From Pseudomonas sediminis (GTDB lineage: Bacteria; Pseudomonadota; Gammaproteobacteria; Pseudomonadales; Pseudomonadaceae), in the NCBI RefSeq assembly GCF_002741105.1, contig NZ_NIQU01000003.1:124001-188000 (forward strand): 64,000 nt of DNA. Direction: 5' to 3'. The notes under the pieces are model-generated. The model was not told the DNA's origin. It did not search any database and worked only from the letters and a program-made list of their open reading frames with translations. Both the position numbers and the translations under genes were made by a program. This document shows positions 52,863-64,000 of the stretch, in pieces (position 1 is the first letter of the stretch; each line of letters opens with the position of its first letter).

Positions 52863-54244
52863 TGGAAGGGTTGCTCTACGAAATTCTGATGGCGCTGGCG
52901 CTTGGTTTGTTCGGTGCGGTGCTGTTCTCCGCGATTGGTCTGGTTTCAGGAACCGATGAAACCACGACCCTGGCGCCTTTGACCATGTTGGTGGTGATGC
53001 TGGGTGCGCCGCCAGCCGGCATTCTTACCTTCTTTCTGGCTGGCGCGGTGGCCAAGCATATGACCCACGCCGTTCCTACCGCACTGCTGGGAATTCCCGG
53101 TGACACCATGGCGACGGCGCTCATCGGCGACGCCAACTACTTGCGCCGACTCGGCGTGCCCCACGTGGCGTTGCGCAAGATGATCACCGGCGGTGCGATG
53201 GCCGCGCTGATCGCAGTTCCGTTATCGGTGCTGTTCGCGGTGTTGCTGGCGCCGTTCGGCGATGTGATCAAGCAGTTCGCGCCCTGGGTTTTTCTCTGCG
53301 CTGCCTTTGCCATTGCTTACTTCTCGGCGGGTCGTTGGGCGTCGGTGCTGGCGCTGTTGCCGTTCGTGCTGGTCATCGTGGCCTTGCAGACGCTGACAGC
53401 TCAGTACGACGTCAAGCTCGCCGTCAGCTATTTCCTCGGTATCGCAGTCGCGCCGCTGATCGCCTCGCTGTTCTCGCTGCTGGCGCCAGTCGAGCGCGAG
53501 AAGATGCGTCGCGATGGCTTTCGCGTCTTTTCCCTGGCTCCGGACATGAAGGGCTGGAAAGGCTACTTTCCTAATCCGTTTCGGGTGATCAACAAGCGCC
53601 AGCGGCGCATGACCGCGATGGCTGCCAGTGTGACCAGCGCCACTTTCGTGTTCAGCCCCGTGGCCATGACGGTGATCATGGGGGAGGTGATCGGTGCCCG
53701 TATCAAGCAGGCATACGAGCGGCTGACCACGGTGATCACCGCGCGTAATGGTGTCACCGAGTCGACCTACATTGCAGAAGCGCTGATCCCCCTTATCGCC
53801 TTCGGCCTGCCGCTCAGCCCGGTAGCCGCCGGGCCGGCAGCGCCGCTGTTCAATGCGCCGCCGCGGTTTACCGTTGACAGCGCGACGGGCGAGGTCAATA
53901 ACCTGCACAACCTGCTGAACTACTGGGAGTTCTTCGGTTACGGCATGTTGGCGGTGGTTGTCGCCATCCTGATCGCCTATCCCTTTTCCATGAGCTTCGC
54001 CCATCGGGCTGCGTCCTTCGTGTTTCGCAAGATCAGTCACGAAGCGGTCATTTCCACCTTCATCGGCCTGGCACTGGTCGTGGGGATCTGGGAGGGCGGC
54101 CTGCTCGGGGTGCTGGTGGTCGTCACCATCGGCTTGCTCGGTGGCTTCCTTGGGCGCTTCCTGGGGTTCAACATCGGCGTGCAGTTCATGGGGTACTACA
54201 CGGCGGTGTTGAGCGTGCCGGCCATGCTGGCGTTGTTGAGGTAG
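52862..54244 (+). CDS. TctA-like permease, candidate mevalonate transporter
   Basis: 460 residues, about ten to twelve membrane helices. The N-terminal repeat has GLVSGTDETTTLAPLTMLVV (28-47) and LLGIPGDTMATALIGD (75-90), which correspond to the substrate-site loops of tripartite tricarboxylate transporter large subunits (TctA). The second half has FGLPLSPVAAGPAAPLF at a similar place. No periplasmic binding protein (TctC) is encoded nearby. Genomic position after mvaAB suggests uptake of mevalonate or a related hydroxy acid; the substrate is inferred from context only. It ends 35 bp from the convergent nudJ. Confidence 0.7.
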   Translation: MEGLLYEILMALALGLFGAVLFSAIGLVSGTDETTTLAPLTMLVVMLGAPPAGILTFFLAGAVAKHMTHAVPTALLGIPGDTMATALIGDANYLRRLGVPHVALRKMITGGAMAALIAVPLSVLFAVLLAPFGDVIKQFAPWVFLCAAFAIAYFSAGRWASVLALLPFVLVIVALQTLTAQYDVKLAVSYFLGIAVAPLIASLFSLLAPVEREKMRRDGFRVFSLAPDMKGWKGYFPNPFRVINKRQRRMTAMAASVTSATFVFSPVAMTVIMGEVIGARIKQAYERLTTVITARNGVTESTYIAEALIPLIAFGLPLSPVAAGPAAPLFNAPPRFTVDSATGEVNNLHNLLNYWEFFGYGMLAVVVAILIAYPFSMSFAHRAASFVFRKISHEAVISTFIGLALVVGIWEGGLLGVLVVVTIGLLGGFLGRFLGFNIGVQFMGYYTAVLSVPAMLALLR

Positions 54245-54278
54245 GGGGGCAACCTCGGGTTCAGCGGTGCCTCTGGCG

Positions 54279-54716
54279 TTAGCGCAGCAACTCCAGCGGT
54301 CCGCTGATGCCAGCCAGGTAATCATCCACGCATTGCATCACCAGCTCGCTGCGCCAGCGCTCGGGCTGGTCGGCCAACTCGTTGCGCGTCAACCAGGTAA
54401 TGCCGCTGATGTCGGCGTCCAGCTCGCGCTCCGGGTCATGGCGCACGGGACGGGCAATGAAGCAGACGCGCTGATAGGTCACACCATTGCTCGGCGCGGT
54501 ATAGAGATAGATGCCGAGCAAGGCGGTGAGCTCCACCTCCCAGCCGGTTTCTTCGAGCGTCTCGCGCAGTGCGGCTTCGCTTAGTGATTCGTCGGCCTCC
54601 AGGTGCCCGGCCGGTTGGTTGAGCACCATGCGGCCGGCCTTGAACTCTTCGACGAAGAGGAAGCGGCCATTGTCTTCGATCACCGTTGCCACGGTGATAT
54701 GGGGTTGCCAGTCCAT
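54279..54716 (-). CDS. nudJ: NUDIX hydrolase, NudJ-like
   Basis: 145 residues. The Nudix box is complete: GHLEADESLSEAALRET followed by LEETGWE, fitting G-x5-E-x7-R-E-U-x-E-E-x-G-U. N-terminal WQPHITVATVIEDNGRFLFVEE and NQPAGHLE are typical of NudJ, which removes phosphate from nucleoside di- or triphosphates and HMP-PP. It lies upstream of mnmA in the usual order but is cut off from it by the mevalonate cluster, so its downstream neighbour is now the convergent permease. Confidence 0.9.
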   Translation of the reverse strand: MDWQPHITVATVIEDNGRFLFVEEFKAGRMVLNQPAGHLEADESLSEAALRETLEETGWEVELTALLGIYLYTAPSNGVTYQRVCFIARPVRHDPERELDADISGITWLTRNELADQPERWRSELVMQCVDDYLAGISGPLELLR

Positions 54717-54753
54717 TTCGCTCTCTCAGGAATTATTTGCTGGATGAAGTTCT

Positions 54754-54810
54754 TGTAGGAGCGAGCTCTGCTCGCGAAGCTGTTTTTCGCGAGCAGAGCT
54801 CGCGTCTACA
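54754..54810. repeat. REP-type inverted repeat upstream of nudJ
   Basis: TGTAGGAGCGAGCTCTGCTC (arm 54754-54778) and its inverted partner (54786-54810, ending GTCTACA) pair nearly perfectly around seven bases. It is of the same GTAGGAGCG group as the pair at 12098 but with GAGCTCTGCTCGCG in place of GGCTTCAGCCGCG. Confidence 0.75.
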
Positions 54811-54833
54811 GAGATGTCCGTATCCATAAATAA

Positions 54834-54864
54834 AGAACCCCGGCACCAGGCCGGGGTTCTTTTT
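54834..54864 (-). terminator. Rho-independent terminator of idh
   Basis: AGAACCCCGGC (54834-54844) and GCCGGGGTTCT (54850-54860) form an 11-bp stem with an ACCAG loop. A/T runs on both sides allow termination in either direction. It lies 15 bp after the idh stop. Confidence 0.85.
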
Positions 54865-54878
54865 ACACTCAAACCTTA

Positions 54879-57107
<2,229 letters not shown>

Positions 57108-57628
57108 TTAGGGTTAACTCTCTTCTTTGCTGAGCGCGCATAGAAACTCGACCTGTGCCGGTAGGCACTTGAGCCCCATGGTGGCGGGGCCGGGTCGAGG
57201 ACTCGCCGCGGTGATGTTGGATGCACCCGTAGAGTGTCGAGCAGTTCGAGCCGGCAGACAGTGGTTGCCGTTTACCGGTTTCAAGAGGTTGCTGCCTGGT
57301 TCCAGACAGGTCACCCCTTATGACTCGTTAGTCACCTAAGCAGTATACCACTGCGGCACCTCGCCGCAGAATGCCCAGTTGAATAAGACCTTTGCACATA
57401 TGTTTCACCGGACGCTTTGCGCTACTCTCGGGAGTGCACACTGTCGGAGCCTTGCGGGCTTGGCCGTTCGTTGCGAGGGAAAGTCCGGGTTGAGGCAGTT
57501 TTTTCGAGTTTTCGAGAAGAATAGCCAGCTATTTGACGAGAAAAAGCGGAGAAAATGACCAATCCGGCTTTTCCGCAGTAGAACAGTGTCAAGTTCGGCA
57601 GGCTCCTAACCACAAGATGGAGTCCAGC
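57108..57628. other. 521-bp divergent region between idh and icd
   Basis: No gene is supported. It holds a possible extended -10 box for idh (57342-57350 minus) with a hairpin or operator next to it (57351-57369), an AT-rich stretch before icd (57500-57560) and the icd ribosome site GGAG (57619-57622). A clear icd promoter was not found. Confidence 0.5.
57342..57369 (-). promoter_or_regulatory. Possible idh promoter with adjacent inverted repeat
   Basis: On the minus strand TGGTATACT (57342-57350) is an extended -10 box. Directly upstream, where a -35 box would be, CTGCGGC and GCCGCAG (57351-57357 and 57363-57369) form a perfect 7-bp inverted repeat. The leader to idh would be about 230 nt. 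Confidence 0.35.
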
Positions 57629-58885
57629 ATGGGATACCAAAAGATCCAGGTGCCAGCCACCGGTGACAAAATCACCGTTAATGCCGATATGTCGCTGACT
57701 GTTCCGAACAACCCGATCATCCCTTTCATCGAGGGTGATGGTATCGGCGTCGATATTTCCCCGGTGATGATCAAAGTCGTCGACGCCGCCGTCGAAAAAG
57801 CCTACGGCGGCGCTCGCAAGATCTCCTGGATGGAAGTTTATGCCGGCGAAAAGGCCACTCAGGTGTACGATCAGGACACCTGGCTGCCGAAAGAAACCCT
57901 CGAGGCTGTGCGTGATTACGTGGTTTCGATCAAAGGCCCGCTGACCACGCCAGTTGGTGGCGGCATCCGCTCACTGAACGTGGCATTGCGTCAGGAGCTC
58001 GATCTGTATGTCTGCCTGCGCCCGGTGCGCTGGTTCGAAGGCGTGCCCAGCCCAGTGAAGAAGCCGGGTGACGTCGACATGGTGATCTTCCGCGAGAACT
58101 CCGAGGACATCTACGCCGGCGTCGAATGGAAAGCTGGCAGCCCCGAAGCCGAGAAGGTCATCAAGTTCCTCACCGAGGAAATGGGCGTCAAGAAGATCCG
58201 CTTCACCGATATGTGTGGCATCGGCATCAAGCCGGTTTCCGAAGCTGGCACCAAGCGCCTTGTGCGCAAGGCGCTGCAGTACGCCGTGGACAACGATCGC
58301 AGTTCGTTAACCCTGGTGCACAAAGGCAACATCATGAAGTTCACCGAAGGTGCCTTCAAAGAGTGGGGTTACGAAATCGCACGTGACGAATTCGGTGCCG
58401 AGTTGCTCGATGGCGGCCCTTGGATGCAGTTCAAGAACCCGCGTACCGGCAAGAATATCGTGGTCAAGGATGTGATTGCCGACGCCATGCTGCAACAGAT
58501 CCTGCTGCGTCCGGCCGAATATGACGTGATCGCCACGCTCAACCTCAATGGCGACTATCTGTCCGACGCCCTGGCGGCCGAAGTCGGTGGCATCGGTATC
58601 GCGCCGGGTGCCAACCTTTCCGACTCCGTGGCGATGTTCGAGGCGACTCACGGCACGGCACCGAAATACGCCGGCCAGGACAAGGTCAATCCGGGCTCGG
58701 TCATTCTCTCAGCCGAGATGATGTTGCGTCACATGGGCTGGGCCGAGGCGGCCGATCTGATCATCAAGGGCACCAACGGCGCCATTGCTGCCAAGACCGT
58801 GACCTATGACTTCGAGCGTCTGATGGAGGGTGCGAAGCTGATGTCGTGCTCCGAGTTCGGCGATGCGATGATCAGCCATATGTAG
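57629..58885 (+). CDS. icd: NADP-dependent isocitrate dehydrogenase, dimeric
   Basis: 418 residues. Classical citrate-cycle enzyme. The phosphorylatable serine and substrate site is in [20 protein letters not shown], and the metal/substrate motif near the C-terminus is [36 protein letters not shown] is the NADP region. The ATG at 57629 has GGAG 6 bp upstream (57619-57622) and gives [12 protein letters not shown]; the ATG at 57617 would put the start on top of that ribosome site. AceK-type control would act on the serine in bacteria having that kinase. It has a bidirectional terminator shared with cspD. Confidence 0.96.
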   Translation: MGYQKIQVPATGDKITVNADMSLTVPNNPIIPFIEGDGIGVDISPVMIKVVDAAVEKAYGGARKISWMEVYAGEKATQVYDQDTWLPKETLEAVRDYVVSIKGPLTTPVGGGIRSLNVALRQELDLYVCLRPVRWFEGVPSPVKKPGDVDMVIFRENSEDIYAGVEWKAGSPEAEKVIKFLTEEMGVKKIRFTDMCGIGIKPVSEAGTKRLVRKALQYAVDNDRSSLTLVHKGNIMKFTEGAFKEWGYEIARDEFGAELLDGGPWMQFKNPRTGKNIVVKDVIADAMLQQILLRPAEYDVIATLNLNGDYLSDALAAEVGGIGIAPGANLSDSVAMFEATHGTAPKYAGQDKVNPGSVILSAEMMLRHMGWAEAADLIIKGTNGAIAAKTVTYDFERLMEGAKLMSCSEFGDAMISHM

Positions 58886-58900
58886 GCTGATTAAGGTGTG

Positions 58901-58934
58901 AAAAAAAGGCCGGTCAAATGACCGGCCTTTTCGT
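58901..58934. terminator. Bidirectional terminator between icd and cspD
   Basis: AAAGGCCGGTCA (58905-58916) and TGACCGGCCTTT (58919-58930) form a 12-bp perfect stem with an AA loop and A/T tails on both sides. Confidence 0.88.
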
Positions 58935-58984
58935 GTTCAGCACATCCATGTGCTCGTATTCGATGAAGCTGTTGGTCAGGATGC

Positions 58985-59254
58985 TCAGACTTCGGCAGTG
59001 CTCGCGATACTCTGCGTCTGGGTGGCTGCCACGGGGGCATCCTGAGTGGCGCTGGCTGCGCTGATATTGACCGCATGCAGTCCTTTGGGGCCTTGCACGA
59101 TATCGAAGCGGACCGGCTGGCCGGCCTTGAGTGTCTTGTAACCGTCCATCTGGATGGCCGAGTAGTGGGCGAACAGGTCCTCATCTCGGCCGTCGGCCAG
59201 GATGAATCCATAGCCTTTGGCGTTGTTGAACCACTTGACCTTACCGCTGAGCAT
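58985..59254 (-). CDS. cspD: Cold-shock-domain protein CspD
   Basis: 89 residues. The cold-shock domain has RNP1 KGYGFI (13-18) and RNP2 DLFAHYSAI (27-35), starting MLSGKVKWFNNAKGYGF. An extra Ala/Thr/Gln-rich tail of about 20 residues follows, as in CspD. In E. coli CspD is a stationary-phase inhibitor of DNA replication. The ATG at 59254 has GAGGG upstream; longer in-frame starts are not conserved. It lies divergent from clpS, the same as in E. coli and P. aeruginosa. Confidence 0.93.
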   Translation of the reverse strand: MLSGKVKWFNNAKGYGFILADGRDEDLFAHYSAIQMDGYKTLKAGQPVRFDIVQGPKGLHAVNISAASATQDAPVAATQTQSIASTAEV

Positions 59255-59350
59255 GCTGATATCCCTCTGCAAAGGACTCCATCTCTGGAGTATCATCCAC
59301 TTCATTCCGCGCGATAACCGACCAGGCTGGGCGAAGGCGTGGAATCCCTG

Positions 59351-59368
59351 ATACCCACCAGTGGGTAT
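59351..59368. promoter_or_regulatory. Palindrome ATACCCAC-CA-GTGGGTAT at the cspD start point
   Basis: Perfect 8-bp arms with a two-base centre. It lies 6 bp downstream of the predicted cspD -10 box, covering the expected transcription start. It could be an operator or a hairpin at the 5' end of the mRNA. Confidence 0.5.
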
Positions 59369-59374
59369 TCATTT

Positions 59375-59402
59375 GTTGTAACACCCTTTTGCCGTTAGTC
59401 AA
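59375..59402 (-). promoter_or_regulatory. Candidate sigma70 promoter of cspD
   Basis: On the minus strand TTGACT (59397-59402) and TACAAC (59375-59380) are 16 bp apart, matching 5 of 6 and 4 of 6 bases. The predicted leader of about 115 nt is usual for cold-shock-domain genes. Confidence 0.45.
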
Positions 59403-59484
59403 GGCTATACGGCGGATGGCTGAGAACTCAGTCAAACTCCCTCTAGCATCCCCGTTCGCCCAGCCCTGAACCTCTGATTTCAGC

Positions 59485-59847
59485 ATGCATGCAAGTAGCC
59501 AGATTCGACTAACATTCAATCAGGATCACCCGGCAGAGCATGAGGATGACTCCTCTGGTATCGCTGTTCAGGAATCCAAGCCAGCATTGCAGGCACCACC
59601 GATGTACAAGGTGGTCTTATTCAATGACGACTACACCCCGATGGATTTCGTCGTCGAAGTGCTCGAAACGTTTTTCGGCATGAACCGGGAGCTGGCAACC
59701 AAGATCATGCTCGCCGTCCATACAGAAGGGCGTGCGGTATGTGGTGTGTACACCCGCGATATTGCGGAGACCAAAGCAATGCAGGTCAACCAGTACGCGC
59801 GAGAGAGCCAGCATCCGCTACTCTGTGAAATAGAGAAGGACGGTTAA
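59485..59847 (+). CDS. clpS: ATP-dependent Clp protease adaptor ClpS
   Basis: 120 residues. ClpS is the N-end-rule recognin that delivers proteins starting with Leu, Phe, Trp or Tyr to ClpAP. The folded domain (about 38-120) has [21 protein letters not shown] (the NDD motif of the N-degron pocket) and [19 protein letters not shown] with the pocket histidine. The N-terminal about 35 residues are the flexible tail that enters ClpA. It lies 29 bp before clpA in one operon. Confidence 0.95.
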   Translation: MHASSQIRLTFNQDHPAEHEDDSSGIAVQESKPALQAPPMYKVVLFNDDYTPMDFVVEVLETFFGMNRELATKIMLAVHTEGRAVCGVYTRDIAETKAMQVNQYARESQHPLLCEIEKDG

Positions 59848-59876
59848 CGCCGGCCACTTGGATATGAGGTGAAGCT

Positions 59877-62147
<2,271 letters not shown>

Positions 62148-62161
62148 TCGAATGGCCTTAC

Positions 62162-62194
62162 GCTCAGCGAAAGCCCTGGTGGCTTTCGCTGAGC
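62162..62194. other. Perfect 14-bp hairpin upstream of the clpA-infA terminator
   Basis: GCTCAGCGAAAGCC (62162-62175) and GGCTTTCGCTGAGC (62181-62194) pair perfectly around CTGGT. It lies one base from the next hairpin and has no T-run of its own. Confidence 0.6.
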
Positions 62195-62195
62195 C

Positions 62196-62232
62196 AACGA
62201 AAACGCCCGGCATAAGCCGGGCGTTTTCGTTT
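62196..62232. terminator. Bidirectional terminator between clpA and infA
   Basis: AACGAAAACGCCCGGC (62196-62211) and GCCGGGCGTTTTCGTT (62216-62231) form a 16-bp perfect stem with an ATAA loop. The T-rich side serves clpA, and the A-rich side gives a T-run for infA on the minus strand. Confidence 0.88.
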
Positions 62233-62242
62233 GGTGCTTGGC

Positions 62243-62461
62243 TTAACGGGCGCGGTAGGTGATGCGGCCTTTGCTCAAGTCATAAGGTGTCAGCTCAACA
62301 CGCACCTTGTCACCAGTGAGAATGCGGATGTAGTTCTTGCGCATCTTGCCGGAGATGTGCGCGGTAACGACGTGCCCGTTTTCCAACTCCACGCGGAACA
62401 TGGTGTTGGGCAGGGTGTCGACGACAGTGCCTTCCATTTCGAAGCTGTCTTCTTTCGACAT
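62243..62461 (-). CDS. infA: Translation initiation factor IF-1
   Basis: 72 residues, the universal length. A single S1/OB fold: [19 protein letters not shown], then [20 protein letters not shown] and the C-terminal [14 protein letters not shown]-1 binds the ribosomal A-site during initiation. GAGGG lies upstream of the ATG at 62461. It is a single gene, sharing the clpA terminator. Confidence 0.97.
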
Positions 62462-62597
62462 GCAGTAAAGCCCTCGGTATCCAGGAAATGGCCCGGTGCA
62501 ACTGGCGCCAGGCAAAAGCGGCGTGCATTGTGCCCGAAAACAGGGGGCTGCGCCAAGTGGCTTGGATCGTCGAGCGTTTGGATGGCTGGCAGAGCGG

Positions 62598-63305
62598 CTA
62601 GGTAAGCAGCGTCCAGCGCTGATTGACGAAAAGTTCGATGGGGCGGTACTGGGTCTTGTAGTTCATCTTGCGGCAGTTCTTGATCCAGTAGCCGAGATAG
62701 ACGGCCTCCAGCCCCAGGCGCGAGGTTTCGCCGATTTGCCAGAGGATGGCGAATCGGCCAAGGCTGCGGCGCTCTTCAGCCGGATCGTAGAAGGTGTAGA
62801 CGGCCGACAGGCCATTCGGCAGAACGTCGGTGACAGCGATGGCGAGCAGTTTGTCTTGCAGGCGGAACTCATAGAAGCGTGAAAATGGCAGATCGCGAAT
62901 CAGAAAGGTCGAAAACTGCTCGCGGCTCGGCGGGTACATGTCGCCATCGGCGTGGCGCTGCTCGATGTAGCGTACATAGAGCGCGTAATACTCTTCGCTG
63001 AATACCGGGCGCACGCAGCGAACGACAATGTCTTGATTACGCTTGATGATGCGCCGCTGCTGGCGATTTGCCGTAAAGCGCGCGGCTGGGATGCGTGCCG
63101 GGATGCAGGCTGTGCACTGCTGGCAGTGGGGCCGATAGAGGTGGTCACCGCTGCGACGAAAACCCAGTTCCGACAGCTCGGCATAGACCTGCACGTCCAT
63201 GGGCTGGCTGGGGTCGAGAAACAGGGTGGTGGCCTGTTCTTCCGGCAGATAGCTGCATGGATGAGGTTGAGTGGCATAGAACTTCAGGCGGGCCAGCTCG
63301 GTCAT
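62598..63305 (-). CDS. ate: Aspartate/glutamate leucyltransferase
   Basis: 235 residues. The enzyme (Bpt type) adds leucine from Leu-tRNA to N-terminal Asp or Glu, marking the protein for ClpS-ClpAP. Family features are [16 protein letters not shown] near the N-terminus, [14 protein letters not shown], and [16 protein letters not shown]. The start at 63305 ([17 protein letters not shown]) matches the family; an ATG five codons upstream is less likely. It lies 55 bp after aat, as in P. aeruginosa, and works in the same pathway. Confidence 0.93.
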
Positions 63306-63359
63306 GGCGTCGTCTCGCAAAAGCCTGACTAAGAGTGTATGCCAGGCTTGGCCGCTCGA

Positions 63360-64000
63360 CTAGGCGAGCCAGTCCGCTGCAGTTGGCAGATCGAGGTGGC
63401 GCTGCAAGTACTCGGCGAATGTCGCGCGCGGTATGGCTCTTGCGCCGAAGCTGTGCAGGTGCTGCGTGGGCATCTGGCAGTCGATGAGTACGAAGCCCCA
63501 TGCGCGCAGCTTGCCGACGAGGGTGGCGAAACCGATCTTGGAGGCGTTGTCGGCGCGGCTGAACATGGATTCGCCGAAGAACAGCTGGCCCATGGCCAGG
63601 CCGTAGAGCCCGCCAACCAGCTCACCCTTGCTCCAGACTTCCACGGAGTGGGCAATGCCGCGCTGATGCAGTTGCAGGTAGGCGTCCTGCATGCCGCGAG
63701 TGATCCAGGTGCCATCGGCGTAGGCGCGTGGCTCGGCGCAAGCTTTTATCACGGCCGCAAAATCCTGGTCGAAGGTGACGCGGTAGCGATTTTGTCTCAG
63801 CAGCTTGGCCAGGCTGCGAGAAACGTGCAGCTCTTCGGGGAACAGCACCGTGCGCGGATCAGGTGACCACCAGAGGATCGGCTGGCCATCGTCGAACCAG
63901 GGGAAGCAGCCGTGGCGGTAGGCGCTGATCAGTCGGTCAGCACTCAGGTCGCCGCCAGCGGCGAGCAGGCCATTGGGTTCGCGCATGGCTTTTGCCAGCG
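63360..64000 (-). CDS. aat: Leucyl/phenylalanyl-tRNA--protein transferase, partial (start beyond the window)
   Basis: 213 codons are visible; the frame stays open to the window edge through L-A-K-A-M-R-E-P-N, and homologues begin about 15 residues earlier. Aat transfers Leu or Phe to N-terminal Lys or Arg. Motifs: [81 protein letters not shown]. Together with ate, clpS and clpA it makes an N-end-rule neighbourhood. The stop at 63360 is intact. Confidence 0.95.
   Translation of the reverse strand, partial: LAKAMREPNGLLAAGGDLSADRLISAYRHGCFPWFDDGQPILWWSPDPRTVLFPEELHVSRSLAKLLRQNRYRVTFDQDFAAVIKACAEPRAYADGTWITRGMQDAYLQLHQRGIAHSVEVWSKGELVGGLYGLAMGQLFFGESMFSRADNASKIGFATLVGKLRAWGFVLIDCQMPTQHLHSFGARAIPRATFAEYLQRHLDLPTAADWLA

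Larger units (their letters stand above)
59255..59484. other. 230-bp divergent region between cspD and clpS
   Basis: It holds a candidate cspD promoter with a palindrome at its start point, and GGCTGGGCGAA (59325-59335) facing its inverted copy TTCGCCCAGCC (59455-59465) 119 bp apart. No clpS promoter could be assigned. Confidence 0.5.

Noticed and set aside
59241..59519. 92-codon open frame on the minus strand across the cspD-clpS region
   Set aside because: It overlaps the cspD start and the clpS start and lacks protein features.

Overview
The window is a chromosomal segment of a Pseudomonas-type gammaproteobacterium. The evidence is high GC coding sequence, REP-type repeats carrying the GTAGGAGCG head, and gene sets in the order I remember from P. 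aeruginosa: xthA-GNAT-tamA-tamB, muxABC-opmB, and nuo-aceA-roxA-purB-hflD-mnmA-nudJ-idh-icd-cspD-clpS-clpA-infA-ate-aat. The P. mendocina/oleovorans branch is a guess. I saw no rRNA, tRNA, CRISPR array, prophage or transposase gene. Both ends cut genes: xthA on the left and aat on the right.

Layout. 1-7.6 kb: DNA repair (xthA), an acetyltransferase, the TamA-TamB outer-membrane assembly pair and thiol peroxidase Tpx. 7.7-17 kb: the RND efflux operon muxA-muxB-muxC-opmB, with a REP pair and a MITE-like element between the two pump genes. 17-21.3 kb: a MucR-type MHYT-GGDEF-EAL protein, a lone TRAP solute-binding protein behind a sigma54 promoter, and a trans-aconitate methyltransferase. 21.3-36.2 kb: the complete respiratory complex I operon nuoA to nuoN on the minus strand, with nuoC and nuoD fused. 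36.8-41 kb: a secreted pectin-acetylesterase-family hydrolase, a helical membrane-anchored protein, and isocitrate lyase AceA with a long leader. 41-48.4 kb: a secretin-N-domain protein, small genes, the ribosomal oxygenase, purB, an EamA transporter, hflD and mnmA.

48.5-54.2 kb is the most distinctive part. It is a mevalonate-degradation cluster: a MocR-type regulator divergent from mvaA (class II HMG-CoA reductase, closely matching the P. mevalonii enzyme), mvaB (HMG-CoA lyase), and a two-gene membrane system (a small two-helix protein plus a TctA-like permease). That system is the natural candidate for mevalonate uptake. The cluster separates mnmA from nudJ, which are usually neighbours, so it looks inserted.

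54.3-64 kb returns to core genes: nudJ, monomeric idh divergent from dimeric icd, cspD, clpS-clpA, infA, ate and aat. The last four serve the N-end-rule pathway and translation initiation: Ate and Aat add leucine or phenylalanine to N-termini, ClpS recognises these, and ClpA unfolds the substrate for ClpP.

Carbon flow is a common thread. Idh/Icd versus AceA form the isocitrate branch point. MvaA-MvaB would turn mevalonate into acetoacetate plus acetyl-CoA, which would need AceA for growth, and the DctP-like protein would import an organic acid. AANAANAA motifs (Crc/Hfq type) near several of these start codons suggest catabolite repression.
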